Shown: positions 51,517 to 60,615, counted from the stretch's first letter. The stretch is 64,000 bases of DNA from Gilliamella sp. App4-10 (GCF_001690495.1 NZ_LZGS01000018.1:62001-126000), one strand, 5' to 3'. The notes: generated by a model not told the origin, from the sequence alone. Translations and numbers: made by a program.

Positions 51517-52319
51517 GGGTACTGTCAAATTAACTTCCAATGACGAATTTTAATTTAGCTGGTTAATCTCTAGTTTTGAATTTTAGGCACAACTTGGGTA
51601 ATTATGCCCCATTCCTTAAATCGACGTTCAACTAAAATACGAAAGGTTTTAGCTGAACATAAATACCTGGTACAATTGAAATAATCGTAAATATTGCCAA
51701 AACACGATAAGAATATTGAGCTTGTTTTAAGGATTTAAATCTACGCATTTTCTTTTCTCTCAGCCTTGTTGGTTGATGAGAATTTTCAGCGCGATTATTC
51801 GCGTATCGTTGAGTCACATACGGCACATTAAAAAGTAATGTTTTAAACGGTTTGATATAGCTTTTAAGCTTATCCGTCACTACTTTAGAAATAGATTTTG
51901 TAGCGGATTTTCTTATCTTTTTAATAAATCTTGAAGCAGCTTTACTGTCCCTTTTTTCTTGAACTAGCACATCGATCGTTTGGCTATCTTGATCAACCGC
52001 TCGCCATAAATAAACACGTTTACCGTTAATTTTACAAAAAACTTCATCGATATAAACATCATCGCCATACCGTTTGGTCTTTTTAATTCTTTTAGCATAA
52101 AGCGTTCCAAATTTAACACACCAATAATGAATGGATTCATAAGTAACAGAAATGCCTTTTTGCATCATAATAAGTTCAATATTGCGATAGCTTAAGGCGA
52201 AGCGATAATAGAGCCAGACACAATGACTAATAATAGCTGCTGGATAACGATGACGTTGATAGATTTTATTTGTTTTCATCTGTATGATTATACAAAAGAT
52301 GAGTTAACTTGACAGTACC
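51517..52319 (-). mobile_element. IS6-family insertion sequence
   Basis: 803 bp bounded by near-perfect inverted repeats GGTACTGTCAAATTAACT (left) and GGTACTGTCAAGTTAACT (right, on the opposite strand), one mismatch in 18. It encodes one transposase. The eight bases outside each end (CCTGTGAG and GCAATCAG) do not match, so there is no target-site duplication. Confidence 0.92.
51632..52279 (-). CDS. IS6-family transposase
   Basis: A 215-residue DDE transposase. RHRYPAAIISHCVWLYYRF is the family start; VYIDEVFCKINGKRVYLWRAVDQD holds the first and second acidic residues, VVTDKLKSYIKPF the second D block, and RAENSHQPTRLREKKMRRFKS the glutamate and R/K motif. It appears full length, so the element may be active. 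The IS6 family moves by cointegrate formation or targeted replicative transposition. Confidence 0.93.
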   Translation of the reverse strand: MKTNKIYQRHRYPAAIISHCVWLYYRFALSYRNIELIMMQKGISVTYESIHYWCVKFGTLYAKRIKKTKRYGDDVYIDEVFCKINGKRVYLWRAVDQDSQTIDVLVQEKRDSKAASRFIKKIRKSATKSISKVVTDKLKSYIKPFKTLLFNVPYVTQRYANNRAENSHQPTRLREKKMRRFKSLKQAQYSYRVLAIFTIISIVPGIYVQLKPFVF

Positions 52320-52327
52320 GCAATCAG

Positions 52328-52350
52328 AGGTGCTTTTAAAGCACCTTTTT
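52328..52350 (+). terminator. Terminator of a lost plus-strand gene
   Basis: AGGTGCTTT/AAAGCACCT stem followed by five T on the plus strand, lying just outside the IS6 right end. There is no plus-strand gene left upstream, so it is probably the relic end of an older transcription unit. It now separates the IS from the minus-strand metabolic operon. Confidence 0.65.
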
Positions 52351-52457
52351 ATTTCAATTGATAAAACTGATCGATTATTCAATTTATTTACTTAGGACTT
52401 TAGGTATGTTAAAAATCTCGAGTAAACAAAGAATACTTTTAAATTAAGAAAGTCGAT

Positions 52458-52739
52458 TTATTTTGAAGATAGACTCGGCGATAATTTCGTTGCATTAAAC
52501 AACGTGTAGTCAAAATCTACGAGGTCATAAATATAAAAAGGATCATTTTTCATAATATCTTTTGCTTCTTCAATCGAATCACTCATTACTAAAATTATAC
52601 CGCTTGTTTTACTCTCTAAAAGTCCAGATGCCAAAAATTTATTTTGAGCGAAATAATTATCTAAAAACACATTATGTTCGTCCAGTTTTGCAAGAATTTC
52701 AGGCATCGGTTTTTTAAACTTTAGGGCTGCAATTATCAC
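52458..52739 (-). CDS. YciI-like (DGPF/dimeric alpha-beta barrel) protein
   Basis: A 93-residue protein of the YciI fold. The pattern is FLDNYFAQNKFLASGLLESKTSGIILV, then ...SIEEAKDIMKNDPFYIYDLVDFDYTLF, where the conserved ND-PF turn is typical. YciI-like proteins are small dimeric barrels; some act in secondary metabolism as dehydratase/chlorohydrolase-like enzymes. It is the last gene of the AfsA-like operon, 30 bases after the second dehydrogenase. Role unknown. Confidence 0.75.
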   Translation of the reverse strand: MIIAALKFKKPMPEILAKLDEHNVFLDNYFAQNKFLASGLLESKTSGIILVMSDSIEEAKDIMKNDPFYIYDLVDFDYTLFNATKLSPSLSSK

Positions 52740-52769
52740 TTTATTCTCCTTGTATAATAAAAACTAAAT

Positions 52770-53513
52770 TTAACGTAGTAGGTTTCGTATCTCAAAAAAA
52801 TCACCAGATGTGATTTGTAAGTTTTCAATGTTATTTAAAACATAAATCAATTCCTGTGCTCGCTGTTGGGCGGTTACTATATAGCCCTCAATTTTAGATA
52901 AACGTTCAGCTAGCTTTTTTAGTTCTAAAAACTGGTCTATATCTGGATTATCTAAAGCCATCACACGAGAAACAGTTGAATCAAAAATACACAATCCAAT
53001 GGCTGCAAAAAATAGATGCGGATTTTCTAGTGCATATATTTTTATCATCATATTTAATGCCGCTTTAGACACAGCATAAACAGACATTCCTTCTCTCGGA
53101 CGAACTCCGGCAATGGAACTTGATATTATAATTTGTTCTAGCAACAGCTTTTCATTATTTAGAAAAAAATCTAGTAATACTTTATAAGAAAATAGATTTA
53201 CTGACATAACGTAGTTAAAATCGTCAAGACACAATTTATCTAATCGGCTAAGTTTATGAATCAAACCAGCATTTAAATACAAACGATCGATCTTTGTAAT
53301 TTGCTTTAATGCAGAAAACTCTTCTAAATGTTCAATTATATATTTTGATTGTGATAAATCGATACTATGATGGTAAAAATGCTCATATTCTTGTAGATCA
53401 TCACATTTACTACGCGAAATGCCATACACGCGGTCACCCTGTTCTAGGTGATAAAGAGCGAGTTCTCGACCGATTCCCTTGCTTACACCAGAGATAAAAA
53501 TATTTTTTTGCAT
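52770..53513 (-). CDS. Short-chain dehydrogenase/reductase (second of two)
   Basis: A 247-residue classical SDR. GVSKGIGRELA binds NAD(P), NAGL is the structural motif, SSSIAGVRPREGMSVYAVSKAALN holds the catalytic Ser and Tyr-x3-Lys. It lies 11 bases after the first SDR. In gamma-butyrolactone pathways a ketoreductase of this fold reduces the acyl side-chain ketone; that role here is inferred from the operon. Confidence 0.85.
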   Translation of the reverse strand: MQKNIFISGVSKGIGRELALYHLEQGDRVYGISRSKCDDLQEYEHFYHHSIDLSQSKYIIEHLEEFSALKQITKIDRLYLNAGLIHKLSRLDKLCLDDFNYVMSVNLFSYKVLLDFFLNNEKLLLEQIIISSSIAGVRPREGMSVYAVSKAALNMMIKIYALENPHLFFAAIGLCIFDSTVSRVMALDNPDIDQFLELKKLAERLSKIEGYIVTAQQRAQELIYVLNNIENLQITSGDFFEIRNLLR

Positions 53514-53524
53514 AGTATTTACTT

Positions 53525-54310
53525 CTAATTAAATTTACCCGAGCTAAAACCGCCGTCAACAGGTAATATAATACCTGTGGTGTATGATGATTGTTGGCTT
53601 AATAACCACAAAATACTATTAGCTACTTCTTCTGCTGTGCCAAACTTTTTCATTGCTGTAATTGATAATTTTCTTTGAGTCTTCTCTGGGTTCTTTTTCA
53701 AATTTTCATCATTATTCATTCCGCCCAGTATAGGTCCTGGGGCTACAGCGTTGATGCGAATTGAGTGAGCATCATCATGATCAATAGCGCATTCTATAGC
53801 AGCGACTTGAGTTAACATATTCACTGCTGCTTTACTTACCGAATACGCTGCTTGCATTTTTAATGCCTGTAACCCTGCACAGGATGATACATTTACAATT
53901 GCACCATTTTTATTCTGAGAAATTAATTGAATCTCCCGTTTCAAACAATGTGCAGTTCCTGTTAGATTAATATCAATAATTTTTTTCCACTGGATAATAT
54001 CTAGCTCTGAAATATTGCTATAAGGGGCGGTCACCCCGGCATTATTTACAGCAAAATGCAAGGTACTATATTTGCTTTTAATCCGTTCAAAAGTATCATC
54101 AACATCTTCAGTATTTGCTATATTACACATAAAAAAGTCACATTTACCTTTTAACTCTTTTAATTCAGGCTTATCAACATTTCGTCCCAGCACTATTACA
54201 TTTGCTTTTAATTCAATGAGCTTTTGTACTAAATAAAGTCCCATACCATTTGTGCCGCCAACAACAACAATATTCTTATTTTCAAAATCGATATATTTCA
54301 TTTTAGTCAC
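53525..54310 (-). CDS. Short-chain dehydrogenase/reductase, FabG-like (first of two)
   Basis: A 261-residue SDR. The cofactor motif reads VVGGTNGMGLYLVQKL (GGTNGMG in place of TGxxxGIG), with NNAG, the catalytic block NVSSCAGLQALKMQAAYSVSKAAVN, and a C-terminus YTTGIILPVDGGFSSG typical of the FabG/3-ketoacyl reductase branch. Its GTG start overlaps the stop of the upstream reductase (GTGA); ATG 54301 is an alternative. Probably acts on a ketone in the operon's pathway. Confidence 0.87.
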   Translation of the reverse strand: MTKMKYIDFENKNIVVVGGTNGMGLYLVQKLIELKANVIVLGRNVDKPELKELKGKCDFFMCNIANTEDVDDTFERIKSKYSTLHFAVNNAGVTAPYSNISELDIIQWKKIIDINLTGTAHCLKREIQLISQNKNGAIVNVSSCAGLQALKMQAAYSVSKAAVNMLTQVAAIECAIDHDDAHSIRINAVAPGPILGGMNNDENLKKNPEKTQRKLSITAMKKFGTAEEVANSILWLLSQQSSYTTGIILPVDGGFSSGKFN

Positions 54311-55467
54311 TCATATTTAGTTTGAGGGTCTCTCAAATAATCCGGGTTAACACAACAATAAACTTGGTCTAATTTTGGATTGCTTTTATCTTGAAAACAA
54401 AAGCCATCAAATCTACAAGCATTCACTTTACTATTTTCGAAAAATTTGGGTAACAGCCTAGGATCGGCAAACAATGCTCTCGACATACCTATATAGTCGA
54501 TTTTATATCTTTGGAGTAATTCTTCTGCATCCGCTATTGAACTTACCAATCCCGTACAACCGACAGGAATTTTGGTTGTAAAAGACTTGATTATACTTGC
54601 ACCGGAGAAAATTCGATCTTTAATATCTTGATGATAACCGCTTAAAAATCGATGAAATGTCTCTCCTACGCACATCGAACATTCTATTCCGTCAATATTT
54701 AATTGTTCTAAATCACGGATTACTTCTTGCAAATATTCCGGTTTTTGTCCTTCCCCATTATCAAAGCAATCATCAATTCCTAGACGAACGAAAATACTTA
54801 AATTATTGTTTGTTTTAGCTTGAATCGCCTTAATTATTTTTATTAGTATGAGGGATCTTTTTTGAGGGGTTCCACCATAATCATCAACTCTTTTATTGGT
54901 ATATGGTGATAAAAAGCTACTTATCAAATACCCGTTAGCGGCCTGAATTTGAATGGCTTTTCCACCTGCCTGCTGAACTAACCATGCGGAATGAGCAAAT
55001 TCTTCGATTACAGTTTCAATATCATTTGATGACATTGCTATTACGCTATCCTCTGGGAATTTCTTTTTCATTTTTTGACAAAATTGCCCGCTAGGTGATA
55101 AGAGAGGGCAACCCGTGTACTTGGAAGAACCTTGAGCGCCATAATGTTGAAGCTGAACCACGACTAAAGCATTTTTTTCATGTGCATATTCAAAAATAGG
55201 CTTTAAAGCTTGCGCATGTTTCAATTCATATAAAGCTAATCCTCTTTCATGTAAATGAGAAAATGGTGATACTGTTGAATTGCCGATTTTTATCATACCA
55301 ACACCGCCGTCGATAATCTTTTTATAAAAATTGATTAATTCGTCGGAACATTCGCCAGAATGGTTTGCTAAATCTAGCCCTATTGATGATAAAAATAGTC
55401 TATTTTTAATTGAAATCCCACTTGCCAGTTTTAGAGATGACAAGAGGTATAAATCATTCATATGCAT
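54307..55467 (-). CDS. Old-yellow-enzyme family NADH:flavin oxidoreductase
   Basis: A 386-residue FMN TIM-barrel reductase. IKNRLFLSSIG near the start, VVQLQHYGAQG (FMN/substrate loop), IQIQAANGYLISSFLSPYTNKRVDDYGG and IGMSRALFADPRL are family blocks. The C-terminal cysteines (CRFDGFCFQ and VYCCVNPDY) recall the 4Fe-4S motif of the 2,4-dienoyl-CoA reductase branch, but the flavoprotein/NADPH domain of those enzymes is absent. It could reduce an activated C=C such as a butenolide. It overlaps the downstream SDR. Confidence 0.85.
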   Translation of the reverse strand: MHMNDLYLLSSLKLASGISIKNRLFLSSIGLDLANHSGECSDELINFYKKIIDGGVGMIKIGNSTVSPFSHLHERGLALYELKHAQALKPIFEYAHEKNALVVVQLQHYGAQGSSKYTGCPLLSPSGQFCQKMKKKFPEDSVIAMSSNDIETVIEEFAHSAWLVQQAGGKAIQIQAANGYLISSFLSPYTNKRVDDYGGTPQKRSLILIKIIKAIQAKTNNNLSIFVRLGIDDCFDNGEGQKPEYLQEVIRDLEQLNIDGIECSMCVGETFHRFLSGYHQDIKDRIFSGASIIKSFTTKIPVGCTGLVSSIADAEELLQRYKIDYIGMSRALFADPRLLPKFFENSKVNACRFDGFCFQDKSNPKLDQVYCCVNPDYLRDPQTKYE

Positions 55468-55482
55468 TTTTATCTCACTTTA

Positions 55483-56219
55483 TTAAATATCCAATGCTTC
55501 AAACATGGGGCGCTGGAAAAAAGAAGTATTGATCATATTATTTAATGTAAGTAATTGAGATTTAGATAAATCGTCGAATATTAAATGATGCCAATTATTA
55601 TTTGCTTCTTTTACTTCATATTGTTTTATTGAAAACTCGTACTTATCTTGTAGGATGACACTGGAAATATTTGTGATATCGTTTTCATCATCTTCGATTG
55701 TAACCCCTGTCAATGACAGAGATACTATTTTTTTACATAACTCCTTGCCGCTATCGCTCAATACTTTCAACGAAATATCTTTATTAAAGGGATAAAAATC
55801 ATGCGCCTTAGCATAATTTTCATTTCTCAAACGAGAGAAGATACTCATAGGAATAATTCCACCAACCAAACAGAATGTTCCTGTGAGTTTACCCCTTTGA
55901 TAAAACCAGGCTTTCTTTTCAATGGTCTTGGGTTTATATCTACGAACATGATCCTTATGAGAAAATAGCAACTCCACAGGATAAGACGAGACTGTATAGC
56001 CTAGAAAATTGACTTCGAGACTCGTCATAGAGATAGAAACTTCTTTGAATACATGCCCTGATATTGAGTAAACATAATCATATACTGCCTGCCTCGCAGC
56101 CTCGATCAACATCATTCCAGGAACGTGTTCATGGTTCTTTTTATAAAAATATTGATTTTCTGTATCATTGAATAAGAAATAAGAATAAACTGTAGCCGCA
56201 CTTTGTATGGCGGAAATTA
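55483..56219 (-). CDS. AfsA-like protein, C-terminal hotdog half (no ordinary start codon)
   Basis: The second AfsA (A-factor biosynthesis) hotdog domain. The family signature reads NHEHVPGMMLIEAARQA, followed by EVNFLGY, SYPVELLF and GKLTGTFCLVGG. The first ATG (56115) lies inside this signature, so translation must begin upstream, yet the frame back to a TGA holds no ATG, GTG or TTG; only ATA or ATT codons (56212-56219) are available. Adding one base to the A-run at 56220-56225 would join it to the upstream half in one frame. AfsA condenses a 3-oxoacyl chain with dihydroxyacetone phosphate. Homology is strong in the signature and weak elsewhere. Confidence 0.75.
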
Positions 56220-56621
56220 TTTTTTGTCATCATTACTAATTGAAGGAATATCTGGTAACAATCTGCTTCTAATTACCTCTTCTAAATGTAAAGGCATATA
56301 AGAGACAATCAATTCTAGAGTTTCATCATCACTTTTTTCATAAAAGCCAGATAACTGTATATCGGAAAAGAGTGTGCAAGCGAGGTCTTTTGTTATCTCT
56401 AACGGCAAGGTTCTGAGTATATAGACATAGTGATCTTCAGATTTACACTGTTTATAAACAGATCTAAATAAGTGCTCTTGCTCAGGATTATGTAGTATTA
56501 AATCATTAAAATCGTTTTCTTCAATTTTATTAATTAATACAATATTCGACTCATAAATAAGTACATCTTCTAATTCTGATTTATGAACTAGATAAGAATT
56601 AACAAGCTTTTTCTTGCACAT
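56217..56621 (-). CDS. AfsA-like protein, N-terminal half (ends at A-run then stop)
   Basis: 134 residues from ATG 56621 (AAAGG site eight bases before). It begins KKKLVNSYLVHKSELEDVLI, which resembles the start of AfsA/ScbA proteins (LVHR-x-VQDAF pattern). It ends in ISNDDKK with the codons GAC AAA AAA TAA. The next frame (-1) then carries the C-terminal AfsA domain. A single missing A, a programmed -1 shift, or coupled re-initiation would each explain this. If joined the protein is about 380 residues, longer than typical AfsA (about 300). Confidence 0.65.
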   Translation of the reverse strand: MCKKKLVNSYLVHKSELEDVLIYESNIVLINKIEENDFNDLILHNPEQEHLFRSVYKQCKSEDHYVYILRTLPLEITKDLACTLFSDIQLSGFYEKSDDETLELIVSYMPLHLEEVIRSRLLPDIPSISNDDKK

Positions 56622-56635
56622 GTTCACTACCTTTG

Positions 56636-57148
56636 TTAACAATTAATATTTCCAAATAATTTATAAACAATATATGGATGTATAATAGAAACAGGCGCTA
56701 TATATAGTTTTCCCAAAAAATGATGAATCTTAACTGAAGTAATGAAGTATAATTTTTTTTTATGATCATTAGTTTCAATAATACGTATACATATACAAAC
56801 ATCGAGATGAAAATCTTTTACAATTAATGTAAGCGTATCTCTTTCTTTCTCGATAATTGTAAAAAAATGAACTGTACTGCCTATATCGTGTTCTTTTTCT
56901 TTCAGATTATCAAATCCATTAATAGGTTTGATTCCGACTCTTTTTCCTAAAAAATCCCTAATTCTAAACAGTCCCTCCATCCATTTTGGTTGGCAAGACG
57001 TCATCATTTTATAAGCCTCGTATGCAGTAACATTTTTGCAAATATCCAAACATTGATAACTTAAATAATCAACACTTTCGTCTATTAATGTTATGTTATT
57101 CAATAGACCATTGAGTGTTTTAATAGTAGCCTTTTGCTTTTTGTTCAT
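56636..57148 (-). CDS. DUF2867 family protein
   Basis: A 170-residue protein with the DUF2867 pattern: AYEAYKMMTSCQPKWMEGLF, RIRDFLGKRVGIK, then ...TVHFFTIIEKERDTLTLIVKD and HHFLGKLYIAPVSIIHPYIV. Function is unknown; the fold is thought to be SRPBCC-like and members often neighbour oxidoreductases. Its start overlaps the end of the upstream oxidoreductase gene by 29 bases; its stop lies 14 bases before the AfsA-like start. Confidence 0.75.
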   Translation of the reverse strand: MNKKQKATIKTLNGLLNNITLIDESVDYLSYQCLDICKNVTAYEAYKMMTSCQPKWMEGLFRIRDFLGKRVGIKPINGFDNLKEKEHDIGSTVHFFTIIEKERDTLTLIVKDFHLDVCICIRIIETNDHKKKLYFITSVKIHHFLGKLYIAPVSIIHPYIVYKLFGNINC

Positions 57149-57740
57149 AAGCTAAATTAATTAATTTTTTATATTGTTTTTCCTTCGGAATATATTCTGA
57201 AAAAATATACTCCTGGTAATCTTTAAAAATAGCATCTAATTGAGCTTGTTCTTTAATAAAAGCTGAACCGTAAATAAAAAAAGGATAGGTATATATACCA
57301 CCAACATATTCAATTGTTGTCTGCAAATTTCTTAATAACTCATTAATAGACACCCCTACAATACCGCCGGGAGTGTGCATTTGTTCTGTTCCGCCAATAG
57401 AAACGATGATGCTGAATTGCTTTCCAATGAGTTTCGTTCCCAATTGTTCGCCCTTTCTGCCGTAGGCAAAGCCAGGCAGAAAAACTTCATCAATCCATTT
57501 TTTTAATATTGCAGGGCAAGAATACCAATATAACGGGAATTGAAAGATGACACGTTCGGAATTTGATAAATGAAATTGTTCATCTTCTATATTGAAGTGA
57601 TTATCTATACAAGACTCTGAGATATTGCGAATAATCAGGTTTTCTGAAGTAAATGGAGTTAATTTTTCTATTAAGGTTCTATTAACAATAGATACATCTA
57701 GATTTGGGTGAGCAAGCAAAAGTAATGATTTCTTGATTAT
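57120..57740 (-). CDS. Flavodoxin-fold NAD(P)H oxidoreductase with apparent ATA start
   Basis: A Flavodoxin_2-type quinone/flavin reductase. After a beta-strand LLLLAHPNLDVS (phosphate-binding start), FQFPLYWYSCPAILKKWIDEVFLPGFAYG is diagnostic, with GGTEQMHTPGG later. The frame upstream of residue 1 contains ATAATCAAGAAATCA preceded by AGGGG at ideal spacing, so the natural start is ATA (57738-57740). The first conventional codon, TTG 57719, has no good ribosome site and would cut the first strand. Length 206. First gene of the operon. Confidence 0.8.
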   Translation of the reverse strand: MIKKSLLLLAHPNLDVSIVNRTLIEKLTPFTSENLIIRNISESCIDNHFNIEDEQFHLSNSERVIFQFPLYWYSCPAILKKWIDEVFLPGFAYGRKGEQLGTKLIGKQFSIIVSIGGTEQMHTPGGIVGVSINELLRNLQTTIEYVGGIYTYPFFIYGSAFIKEQAQLDAIFKDYQEYIFSEYIPKEKQYKKLINLAYEQKAKGYY

Positions 57741-57814
57741 CTAAGTCCCCTAATTTTAGCCAACTGTGATACTCCAGTTAACTATTAATAACTTTTTTGA
57801 TTAATTTAATTACC

Positions 57815-57820
57815 ATTATA
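57815..57820 (-). promoter_or_regulatory. -10 element of the AfsA-like operon
   Basis: A perfect minus-strand TATAAT about 75 bases upstream of the first gene. A TTGTAG 19 bases further back is a weak -35. No operator repeat typical of a butyrolactone receptor is obvious. Confidence 0.4.
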
Positions 57821-57922
57821 GTGTATTTTCGTTAATTTGCTACAATAATTATTATAAATATTAATTTTTCAAAATTATGTAAAAATTTGTTTTACTGAAA
57901 ACTATTCCTTTCCACGAACTGA

Positions 57923-58639
57923 ATGAAAAAATTTCAGAAGCCCAATTTAGAGCCATGGTTAATTAAGTTCACATGAGTATCTTTACCACTCAAACATGAA
58001 GAAGGACTTTTTGAAGCGGCTTATTTGACCATAGCTAAAAATGTTGGAATCAATGTTCCTGATTGGTCGATTATCCCCGTAAAATCATTCAACTGGCTAG
58101 CAACGAAGCGTTTTGACTGTACTCCAATGGGGGGATGATATCACTTACAAAGTCTATGCTCCTTACTTAATGCAGACTTTAGAACACTTTTCCTCGATTA
58201 TATTGATCTGATTAAAGCGGGTCAAATACTATGTAAGAGTCCTGTTGTTGGTCAATTGCTATTTAGACGTGCTTTATTCAATCTTTTTAGTGCAAATCAG
58301 GATGACCACACTAAAAACTGGGCTTTTTTACAAAATGATGAAGGAGAATGGCGTCTATCACCTTTTTATGATATTACTTTTAGCCCAAGTATCAACGGTG
58401 AACACTGCACCGCATTTTGCGGTTATGGTAAAACCCCACCTAAAAAAGCAGTCCAAGAATTAGCAAATAAATCCAACTTTAATTGGATTCAGGCCAAACA
58501 AGTCATCGAAGAAATTGTGACTGAAATTCAATCTTTTCCTATAATCGCAAAAGATTTTGATATATCAAAAAATACAATAAAAATGATTAGTCGCTATCAA
58601 AATGATCTTTATATAAGCAATAAAGCGCTTCTGAAATAA
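57923..58639 (+). pseudogene. HipA-like kinase, decayed
   Basis: Three frames together read EAQFRAM, EAAYLTIAKNVGINVPDWSI, ATKRFDC, then NADFRTLFLDYIDLI, GQLLFRRALFNLFSANQDDHTKNWAFL (HipA catalytic motif N-DDH-KN) and WRLSPFYDITFSP. The kinase N-terminus is missing and frameshifts occur near 58000, 58100 and 58180-58260. Only the last 127 codons (58256-58639) are open. HipA kinases phosphorylate glutamyl-tRNA synthetase as toxin of hipBA; no hipB is seen. Confidence 0.8.
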
Positions 58640-58789
58640 ACGATGAATAATTGATTTTAAAAACACAGATTACACGACTCATATAACAAATATCCTTATA
58701 GTATTGGCCCAAGAAATACTATAAAGATAAGCATACTCACATCTTGTTTTTCACTCTGTATCTGTTATTATTTCACAACGTTATGAATT

Positions 58790-58810
58790 TAGTACACTTC
58801 TTAGTACACC
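58790..58810 (+). repeat. TAGTACAC repeats inside attR
   Basis: TAGTACACTT at 58790 and TAGTACACC at 58802, the same word as at 45051 and 45072 near attL; probable integrase arm sites. Confidence 0.5.
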
Positions 58811-58869
58811 AAGTTATATAGCGTAAATAATATGTATTAATAACAGCAGGTTATATATAAAATTTGAGG

Positions 58870-58886
58870 CTCGTTTCCCGCTCCAA
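58870..58886 (+). repeat. Right attachment site (attR)
   Basis: Exact 17-bp copy of the tRNA-Gly 3' end, not preceded by the rest of a tRNA. It closes the island. Confidence 0.9.
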
Positions 58887-60065
58887 ATTTACTCTTTCTT
58901 CAATATCGTTTCTAGAATTACATAATGCGTTGTTTTCAAAAGAAATTATACTATTCTACTTTCCAGTCCAGTATAGAACAAAATAATTCGGAGTTATCCA
59001 AGAAAATTTAGTTCAAACTCCATTGAGTTGTCTTTGAACTTGTCAAAAATAAGCTATTGCAATAATATATTTTTTGAACAATTAATCTATAATATTGACT
59101 AACCATCATTACGTTTATTAAAAATATATGGTGTTTATTATGACGAGGTACTTACTGAATATATCATTAAGGTAACATAAGTTGAATGTCCGACATTAAT
59201 TGTAGTGTTCCACGTTTAAATTCATGCTTAGCCAAAATTTTTGGTAGTTATAGGTGATAGTAAATAGGCGAAGCAACAATCTCTGTTTCAAGCAAAATAC
59301 TACAAGCTCCCTAAGTGTAAATAATTGCTATATATCATAATGAGGCCTAAAAATAGACATCAAATTTTTAAGTCGAAAACGTTAATTGGGCGCAAAATAA
59401 TAATGTATTAAACTATCCTTTAACTATCACCATGGAAATAGATGAGATAACGATTAGTAATTGTAGTATGAGAAACTAAATTTTCTAATCGGTTTTTATT
59501 GAATGAAGTCAATTAATAAATATCTTAACTAGAAATATTATTAATCATGCCATAGTAACTCGATATTTTAGGTCGCATATCTAAGTCGATTAATAAAACT
59601 TTCAGTGCATAATCGGACATAAAACAACCAAGTTTGCCACTACACCATTAAAGTGGTATTACCCATGCTTCTTTTGGTAGCAAATCGTTCAGTAATCCAA
59701 TTATCAATATCTGTTGAATTCAAAACAACAGCAAGTACACTAATACGAATTGAATGGAGGGAACTGATTTTCTTGATAAGTTTGTTCGTTATTTATCATA
59801 GTAGATAGACCTAGGTTAGTGATTGCATTTGTTGTTACTGCACATAACTTCACACAAGTAGATCATTGAAGAATAAATACAAAATCGTGAATGTTTTTAT
59901 GATAAGGGGAAAATAAACGAAAAGCGATGTTGTTTTAGCATTGTTACGTATTATATACAATAACATTCAGTGTGATTAAGTCGCTGTGCTGACTATAATC
60001 TCTAAGTTATCGGATGATTCAATGATTATTCCGATATTGATTGATATGTCTGAAAGGTAATTTCG

Positions 60066-60248
60066 TTGGGGGGAGCTAAGTATTTTTATCGTATCCGCAA
60101 GCTCGGCTATACATGGGATCATAAACGTATTTATCGGGTGTATTGCGAATTAAAACTTAATCTCAGGGTAAAACGTAAACAACGTATTCTACCCCGAAGT
60201 CTGGATAAAATATTGGCGCCCAATAAAAAAGTGAATGTTGGTCACTGA
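60066..60248 (+). pseudogene. IS3-family OrfB fragment
   Basis: About 55 codons of the OrfB N-terminal region: KYFYRIRKLGYTWDHKRIYR, then VYCELKLNLRVKRKQRILPR. No catalytic core follows. A relic. Confidence 0.7.
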
Positions 60249-60419
60249 ATTTTATAAGTGACAGTAGTCGCAAGCAACGACGTTTTAGAACATTCAATAT
60301 AATCAATAAGTTTAATCTAGAAGGAGGCATTAAATAACATGACGCCTATTGTATTTAAAACATGAAAATAAGTAGTGTAATTTTCTACGTTAACATTGTA
60401 CTAGCTATGGGGGTGTTTA

Positions 60420-60615
60420 CAAAGCTTACGGTTTTCCGCCTCTAACTTCTTTAAACATTTAATATCCGAATTTTCCATACAGCCGTATTTATCTTGCCAT
60501 TTATAAAAAATTGTCTTGCCTATATCAAATTTATGGTAACACTCTGTAATCGGAATGTTGGCTTCAGTTTCTTAATATGGATACGATTTGATACTTTGTC
60601 ATTTTTTCATATTTA
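60420..60615 (-). pseudogene. IS3-family OrfA fragment
   Basis: Minus-strand frame with EANIPITECYHKFDIGKTIF, YKWQDKYGCMENSDIKCLKK and LEAENRKL, the helix-turn-helix and zipper start of an IS2/IS911-like OrfA, with stops in its first codons. It points the opposite way from the OrfB scrap at 60066, so the two are not one simple element. Confidence 0.65.
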
